Source: Parietaria judaica (lineage: Eukaryota; Streptophyta; Magnoliopsida; Rosales; Urticaceae). Taken from it: a stretch of 64,000 bases of DNA. The notes beneath the pieces were generated by a model. That model had not been told where the DNA came from. It searched no databases and saw only the letters and a list, made by a program, of their open reading frames with translations. The stretch's first letter is position 1. Each line of letters starts with the position of its first letter. The stretch is taken from contig OX940868.1 in the NCBI GenBank assembly GCA_954871525.1, positions 16,530,556 through 16,594,555 of the forward strand. The letters run 5' to 3'. A program made the translations under genes and the position numbers. Of the stretch, positions 57,935 through 64,000 are shown piece after piece.

Positions 57935-58891
57935 ATGGCGCTGAAGAAACGGGCCTTTCGAGATGCTTCCGTAGAAGACGTGCAAAGACGTGACGATAAC
58001 GCAGGATTATGCGCTCAAGTGGAATTGCTCACCCGCCAGGTTGCTGCGTTGTTGCAAAATTCGGTGGCTCGACAACACCAGAGAGGCGAATCCGACACCA
58101 AAGACTATAGTTACAATCCGTTTGGTAGGAATTTCAGCGGCTATGGACACGTGAAAAATCCACGTGAAATAGCCTCGGAAAACCGGTGGGAGTTGGCGTT
58201 TGAGGTGGATACCCCGAAGTACAACGAGTTTGCCGACGAGGAGGCGAAGTACGCTGACACCGTCTACAGTGAGCATGTGTACGATGAGTTGGGCGAGTTT
58301 GCCGACGAAGAGGCAGAGTATGCCGATACCGTCTACGATGAGCCCGTAAACGATGAGTTCGGTCAGTTTGCCGACGAGGAGGTGGAGTACGGCGATATGG
58401 AGTACGACGAGCCCATGTTTGACGAGGCAGAGTACCGCGATGCTGTGTACGATGAATCGGAGGACGATGAAGTTGCGTATGGAAAAAGATATTTAGCACC
58501 GAGCAAGGCCATCAAAGCGACCACACCGCGGGATTCCAATTTTATGAAGGCCTTGACGATCGTGAGTGCAAAAGAGGATGTTAAATCCTTTGGCACGCCC
58601 GCAAAAATCATGCCGAGTATGATCGAAGAAACAACATTCAAAAGAAGAACTAATTGTGTATCGCACAAGAGGAGGCTATACCATCATGTTCAATCATACT
58701 CAAAGCACATGCACGAGAGTATCCCTCTAAACGGAAATTTCGGAAGCATATCGCTGTGGCGACGACAATGCAAATCTGAAGAACTCTTCTTACAACGACG
58801 ACTTTGGCGGAGATACGAGCACGGTGATGGCAGCGAGGTCCCGGCACGGAGCAACGGTCAAATTTTTTACGACGAGTTTTTTGTACGATGA
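57935..58891 (+). CDS. Gag-like protein with acidic Tyr/Glu/Asp repeats, 318 aa
   Basis: Starts at the ATG 57935, 15 nt after the primer site; the frame continues upstream without an ATG. Residues about 30-50 (LCAQVELLTRQVAALLQ) resemble the coiled-coil start of plant Gypsy gag proteins, and ENRWELAFEVDTPKYNEF resembles their RWE..FK.EIPEF block. Then come about four repeats of roughly 27 residues around EFADEEAEYADTVYDEPV (residues about 95-185), very acidic and tyrosine-rich. The C-terminal third is basic, with no recognised domain and no zinc knuckle. The frame has much better codon structure and GC content than its surroundings, so it may have been maintained. Gag origin is inferred. Confidence 0.6.
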   Translation: MALKKRAFRDASVEDVQRRDDNAGLCAQVELLTRQVAALLQNSVARQHQRGESDTKDYSYNPFGRNFSGYGHVKNPREIASENRWELAFEVDTPKYNEFADEEAKYADTVYSEHVYDELGEFADEEAEYADTVYDEPVNDEFGQFADEEVEYGDMEYDEPMFDEAEYRDAVYDESEDDEVAYGKRYLAPSKAIKATTPRDSNFMKALTIVSAKEDVKSFGTPAKIMPSMIEETTFKRRTNCVSHKRRLYHHVQSYSKHMHESIPLNGNFGSISLWRRQCKSEELFLQRRLWRRYEHGDGSEVPARSNGQIFYDEFFVR

Positions 58892-59156
58892 GGAGAATGA
58901 TGCAGTACGATGTCCACAAATCCCACAAAATAATTCATGTTTTTTATGCCTTTATTTCTTTTTTTTCTTCTTATGTTTATTTTCTCTATTTCATTATTGT
59001 CATAATAGGCAAGTAATAAAACTATTCTTCATGTATAAGAACAAGACTTCTCGTATGGGGAGGAGGAGATTTTGAATGATGAATAAAAAAGACGAGCTCT
59101 TGCTTGCATTTTAGCGTTTAATTGTCTTTCCTATAGAACGGATCTACATCACACAC

Positions 59157-60684
59157 CTTGAGAAAAAAAAATTCTTTATATTTTCAATAATTTCTACTCG
59201 TAAATTCGATAGTGAGGGGCCTTCAACTCAGAGCACCAACGTTGTATCCCAAAGAAATTGGCATAATTTTTTTTCTTCTTCGAGAGGCCATTAGACTACT
59301 TCAATTTTATAGAGGCAATAACGCTTATAACAATTGTTACGGGTATATTCTCGAATCCCAAAAATAATGGCTTAGTTTAAAAATAGGGTCCAAATTGATT
59401 AAAGCCCAAAAAGAAATGGGCGCCGTGTAAATGAGCATCCTGGAAATGGGCGCTCTAAAAATGGGCGTCGTGGAACTGAACACCCTGAAAATTGGTGTGG
59501 TGAAATAAACGACCCTACTTTTTTCTGAACAATTACTCAATAGCCCACGAGCCCAATGGAATTATTTTTAATTACATAAAGGTCCCTGGACTCTCTTATA
59601 CTTATAAGGAGTTTTAAACTCATAATTCAATCACAACTCACTCAAACGCTCTCTATCAATTCAAGAAAACACTTCCGGCCCAACAAAGACAAACAATCAG
59701 ACGTCTCGCTTTGTTTAATAAACACCCACTAACCCTTAACTACTGCAATGTCGTTATCCCAATTGGGTACGCATGTTCATCTCGTGAGGTTTGGCATCGT
59801 TTGTTTATTTTGTAGGACCTTACCGCCATACAACGCCGAGTCGCCCGCCAGCAAGACATCGCCGACTCAGGTCGCATCGCCTAGGGCAGCGACTCCGCCC
59901 AAATCAAGAAGAATCAAGCTTCGAGCCCGACCTAACCATCAAGAGAATATTGGGCCCATTCCAAAATCAAGACTTAGCCACTTTAGTGTTGATCCATTTT
60001 TACAGTATTGACAATAATTATTCAAAAATCTAACCCATCGGATTCACTCATTTTAATTACGATGAAATTTTGATAATCTTTGAGTGAATATATATGAAAC
60101 ACATGCTATATTCTGCGCCTAATTATCATTGGACTGAGTAAAAATATGAATTATACGCATTTATTTTTATTGAAATAATCTTTTAATTAGCATGTAGATT
60201 TCTCAAGATAATTTTTTACTAGCTGTTGCGAGGTTATGGTAGTGTCACCTTTAAATATATCTTGTAACACATAAACAAAATTACTATAATAATCTTTTTG
60301 TAGATTTGGAGAGCTTAATTTGCATATAAAGAATTAGACAAATTAATTTATTTTACAAGGGAAAAACTGTCTTGATGTATTTTGAATATTAATTATAGTC
60401 CAATCATTTCCAAAAACCCATTCTTTGATTGGTAATTCAATCCAATACTTGAGGAAAACCTAAATACAGAAACAATATGTCGATCTATGCAACGCGTGAA
60501 GTTGAAAATATCACATTGATCGAGATATTTATCTGCACTTTCCTAATATTTAGAAGGGGGCATAGTTAAAAAGTTGTCGCTTTTAAGTTTGTATCATTTA
60601 AAAATTTGCGGTTGCTTTTTGGTATGTGTCGTTTCAAATAAATGTCGTTTTTCACAATTGGATAATAATGTGATGTCCATCCTA
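59157..60684. other. Intergenic with decayed retroelement-like sequence
   Basis: A short-period repeat at 59412-59505 (see separate entry), then leader-like sequence and a small open frame (59748-60011, 87 codons) that is Pro/Ser/Arg-rich and matches nothing I recognise. The remainder is AT-rich. Confidence 0.45.
59412..59505 (+). repeat. 15-16-bp degenerate minisatellite
   Basis: Six adjoining units on the pattern AAATGGGCGYCGTGGA (variants AATGAGCATCCTGGA, AACTGAACACCCTGAA, AAATTGGTGTGGTGA). Confidence 0.65.
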
Positions 60685-61315
60685 GTAGGCCTGTAAATAA
60701 AACCTGCAAATGCGGGTTTTTAACCGAAATCGGACCGAATTTGGTTTTAAAAAACCAAAACCAAATCAAAATCCGGTTGCACCAAAATTTAATTTTGAAA
60801 AAAACTCGAAACCAAATTAAACCGGTTCCGGATTTTTGGGTTTTGAGTTATAAAACCCAAAACTAGTTAGTAGGTTACTAAAACCCAGATTTTAAATAAA
60901 TATTTATAAATATTTATTTTATTTTATAATGTTTATAAACTTAATTTTGCTCAGTATTATATTTATCAACTAACATTGATGCTTACTCAATATTCACTCA
61001 GTAAAACGACATCTAAATTTACAAAGTTTGGATTCGTGTATTTAAGATCAGGCAATATTATATTAATGGCTTTATACTTGTTTTTACATAAAATAAAATA
61101 AAAAAGTTAGGTTAAAATCTGGGTAAAAACTCGGATATGGATTAAAAACCCGAACACGAATCAAATTTGGGTTGGGGTTTAAAATCCGATTTTTCAAATA
61201 AAAATCGGGTAATTATCCGAGCCCGTATTTTCGGGTTTTATCTTTAAAAAACCGGGTTCGGGTAAAAAAAGAAAAGAAAAAATAAAATAGATTTTTTATC
61301 CGGTTTCATCTGTAC
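60685..61315. repeat. Decayed dispersed element rich in AAACCCGA/CCGGTTT words
   Basis: Begins near TAGGCCTGTAAATAAAACC and ends near CCGGTTTCATCTGTACG, which are partial inverses. The interior repeats AACCCGAA, CGGGTTTT and AACCAAA words at both flanks, with an AT-rich centre. It resembles a common class of plant hAT-like repeats, but I find no clear TSD. Confidence 0.4.
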
Positions 61316-61805
61316 GTCCAAGTATTACTCATTTAATATTTACGGTTAACTACACTTGATTATCGCCATTGACGAGTTCATTCTTTCGTTATTTGTATTT
61401 ACAATTAGGATTTCACATATTATATCGAAAGGGAATGCACTGTCTAATAAGCTCGTTATCAATATAGAATTTGTTGGAATATTCTTGATTTGACATTGGA
61501 AAGGGAAAAAATATATTTTCCGAGAAATATTCCACAATTCAAAGAAATTTAATAAGATATATGGTGACTGTAAAGCTTTGCCTGCTCTATCGAATTGACG
61601 GTTGTTCCTACGAGTCTTTCCAAAGTGTTTTATCTCCATTGGCATGTTCTCTGAGAAACTACCCAGAAAGTCAAACATCTACGATTATTCTAAGCCTATC
61701 ACGCTTAGAGTTCCTATGATTATTGGGCTACTAAAAAAATGCATCTGATTAAAATTGTTAATACCAATCATGGTCAGAAATTTTGAATTAAATCACAAAT
61801 TCAAA

Positions 61806-61860
<55 letters not shown>

Positions 61861-64000
61861 CAGAACGAAATTAGAAGATCTACACCATAATTATAGTGGT
61901 TCGCACGCACAAATGACAGTCGCAACCATATAAGAAAAAAATAAACTGTGTGAAAAGTCTAAACTACTCTCACTACATAATGTGTAGTAATACAAAAAAT
62001 TTGCCAAAAATTCACTGCATAATGAGAAAAGTTTTAAATACTTTCGCTATATTCTGTAGTATAAAAAGGTCGATCAAATTGACTGTTTTGCGATGGATCC
62101 CGGCAACACTTCCGTATAGATTAGGTTTCACACTCAACAATTATTTCTCTTAAGCGCCTTCGACCATACAGTCTCATACATGTAAGATCTCAGAAAACCA
62201 TGCATTCTCATATACTTGCACAACATCCCATGAACACATCCCTTCACCATGTGATGCGGGATTGCACAACTTAATTTTTCTTGCCTTACTTGCACAAGGG
62301 ATTAATGACTGTCGTGAAAAAATTATAATCTATAATTATAATTTATTAATGATGTATTCTCTCGTATTCTTTTTAATTTTTTTTTCATATTTTGGATAAT
62401 TCTTTTTAGGTAAATGTTCTATTTAGCTTAGTAGCACAGGTGATGAAACGGATAATAAACGGCGACGTAATTCGCTGTCGAAACGCAATTAAAACTCAAA
62501 ATATTATAAAACGTCTACTTGATCGTGAGTCTACTAATTAAGATAGAATCTTATCTCAGCTCAAGCCCACGACTTCAACTAAGCAAATTTTTCATTGTGT
62601 TAAAAGTCTAACATGATAAATTTTAAAACATCAATTAATCCTTCAAATTAACACCGATTCATGTAGTGATAAAAAAAATTAGTGTCAAGATTAATTTCCT
62701 TTAATTCGTAACAACAACAACATGATTAAGGGGATTCTATGTTATTAATTCATTGATAGGTAGCTTTTTCTTTTGTAAAAAATAAAAAAATAAAAAACAA
62801 AACCTTATTACAATAAAACATCTATAAGTTAATAATGTTGAGAATGTCAAAATTATTATATCTTCGAATTATTAATTTATAAAGTATTACTTATATAATC
62901 ATTATAATTAGAAAAAAAATATCTATATAACTTGTCAAGATTATTATTGTGATCATACTATATAGTTTGAAAATTATAATACTAAAATGAAGCTTGTTTC
63001 AAGCAATGATGCAATTATAGGAACAATTACTTTGAGTAAATTTTTTTTTTTACATCAGGAAATACAAAAGTATTAAATGTTATACGAAAGCTTAGAGTTG
63101 AGTTAAAAGGGGACATAAATTTCAAACTAGACAAATAACTTCATAATCATATTTAAAAAATACTACATGATTAATTAATTAGTGTGATTGATATTTATTT
63201 AAGATGATTTCATAACTAGTATGCAATGTTATATATATATATATATATATCTATTTTTATAATGAATACATAATTATAATGTTTCGATACATTAAAAAAA
63301 TGTTGCGTTGTTTTTCTTTACATATAATATCGCCGCATATATACGATGTATGCTTTTATCTTGATAATTTATTGGTGTTTGGTTATGGTCCCGAAAACTA
63401 GTTTCTAGTTTTGGTTTGCAGACCACTACAATTTTTATGAAGGAAAAACGATTGTTTTCTGTTTTTCGGTTTTCAACTCAATCATAAAAAATATAACTAA
63501 AACTATATTATCATTATATAATATATTATATTATTTGTAATAAGATATTAATATAATATTAAATAACTTAATTAAAATATTTAAAATATTTATATATTAC
63601 TATATATTAACGAATTTACTTAAATTTATTCATATATTTAAATACTATTTAATTATGATGATATAAAATCATGTAACTAATTTTTTATAATATATATTAA
63701 ATTATTTAAACATGTAATTAGAGTACTTATATTTAAAATATTTTTGCATTAATGTAAATATTTTTTAGACATAATGTTAATGTCAATTATAGCGTTTGTT
63801 TTTTATTTCGGTCCAACATATTAACACAAGATTAAGCAAACAATGTTTCAGAAATCAAACTCCCAAAGTGTTTTACTAGACTGAAATGTCAGTCTGAATT
63901 CCCAAACGAAACCGGTTCGCCAAACCACCTAACTAGACGATACCAACATCTGCAATAAGAGAATCTAACTTTATATAAGTAGTTTATTACGGCACACATG
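61316..64000. other. AT-rich right end of the window
   Basis: No supported gene. Long (TA)n at 61809-61859 and shorter at 63230-63250. The block 63400-63920 starts with a GTTTGG..CCCGAAAACTAG motif and ends CCCAAACGAAACC, hinting at another eroded inverted-repeat element. Confidence 0.45.
61809..61859. repeat. (TA)n microsatellite, 51 bp
   Basis: Longest perfect dinucleotide run in the window, about 25 units. Confidence 0.97.

Larger units (their letters stand above)
57553..59151 (+). mobile_element. Small gag-only LTR element (TR-GAG/LARD-like), 1.6 kb
   Basis: A 5' LTR-like block (57553-57903, TGATGCGG ... GGATCTACATAA) is followed at once by TTGGTATTAGAGCC, one change from the initiator-tRNA-Met primer site. 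The right end TTTCCTATAGAACGGATCTACATCA matches the 5' LTR end. The 5-bp repeat CACAC (57548-57552, 59152-59156) could be the TSD but is low-complexity. The two LTRs align convincingly only over the last 40-60 bp, so the start of the 3' LTR is uncertain. No pol is present, and the only coding region is the gag-like frame. It could be a deletion derivative of a Gypsy element. Confidence 0.6.

Noticed and set aside
57935..58891. Host gene with tyrosine-rich acidic repeats
   Set aside because: The primer-binding site 15 nt upstream of the ATG and LTR-like ends favour a retroelement gag; a domesticated host role remains only a possibility.
58007..58928. Minus-strand open frames opposite the gag-like gene
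   Set aside because: Antisense to the acidic repeat region; their repeats mirror the sense codons.
61346..61678. 110-codon minus-strand open frame
   Set aside because: No recognised domain, AT-rich codons, no splice or promoter context.

Overview
The window is nuclear DNA from a flowering plant, most likely a eudicot; I cannot name the species. Four plant-type multi-exon genes with GT-AG introns sit in AT-rich DNA packed with transposable elements and (TA)n microsatellites. I see no bacterial operon, no CRISPR array, and no tRNA or rRNA gene.

Genes, left to right: (1) the first exon of a GH9 endo-beta-1,4-glucanase on the minus strand, whose remaining exons lie left of base 1; (2) a complete six-exon D27 gene (beta-carotene isomerase, first step of strigolactone synthesis), minus strand, 12298-14275; (3) a complete five-exon GDSL esterase/lipase, minus strand, 22619-27213; (4) a complete four-exon BODYGUARD-type alpha/beta hydrolase (cuticle formation), plus strand, 33993-38010. 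They do not form a pathway cluster, although the GH9 and BODYGUARD proteins, and possibly the GDSL protein, all act on the cell wall or surface. Exon boundaries were placed by hand from splice sites, reading phase and family similarity; all phases close.

Mobile DNA fills most of the rest. Several elements are bounded to the base by target-site duplications (TSDs): a candidate 4.6 kb Helitron (6325-10960); a solo LTR (11194-11917); two hAT-type elements (21534-22373, 39211-39528); four Mutator-type foldback elements with about 9-bp TSDs that share a GCGGC terminal motif (4329-5490, 19446-19893, 24394-24685, 51837-52604); and a small 181-bp MITE with two further diverged copies.

The right third holds three LTR retrotransposons. 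The first is a young Ty1/Copia element (40634-48877, minus strand, 643-bp LTRs with 5 differences). It has an unusual layout: a gag ending in what looks like a genuine spliced intron and a poly-glutamate tail, no visible protease, a pol frame opening at the integrase core, and a GC-rich array of palindromes in its leader. The second is an old decayed Copia element (51641-57345) with a Mutator MITE nested in its 5' LTR. The third is a 1.6 kb gag-only element (57553-59151) encoding an acidic Tyr/Glu/Asp repeat protein. From 59.2 kb to the right end there are only degenerate repeats and AT-rich sequence.
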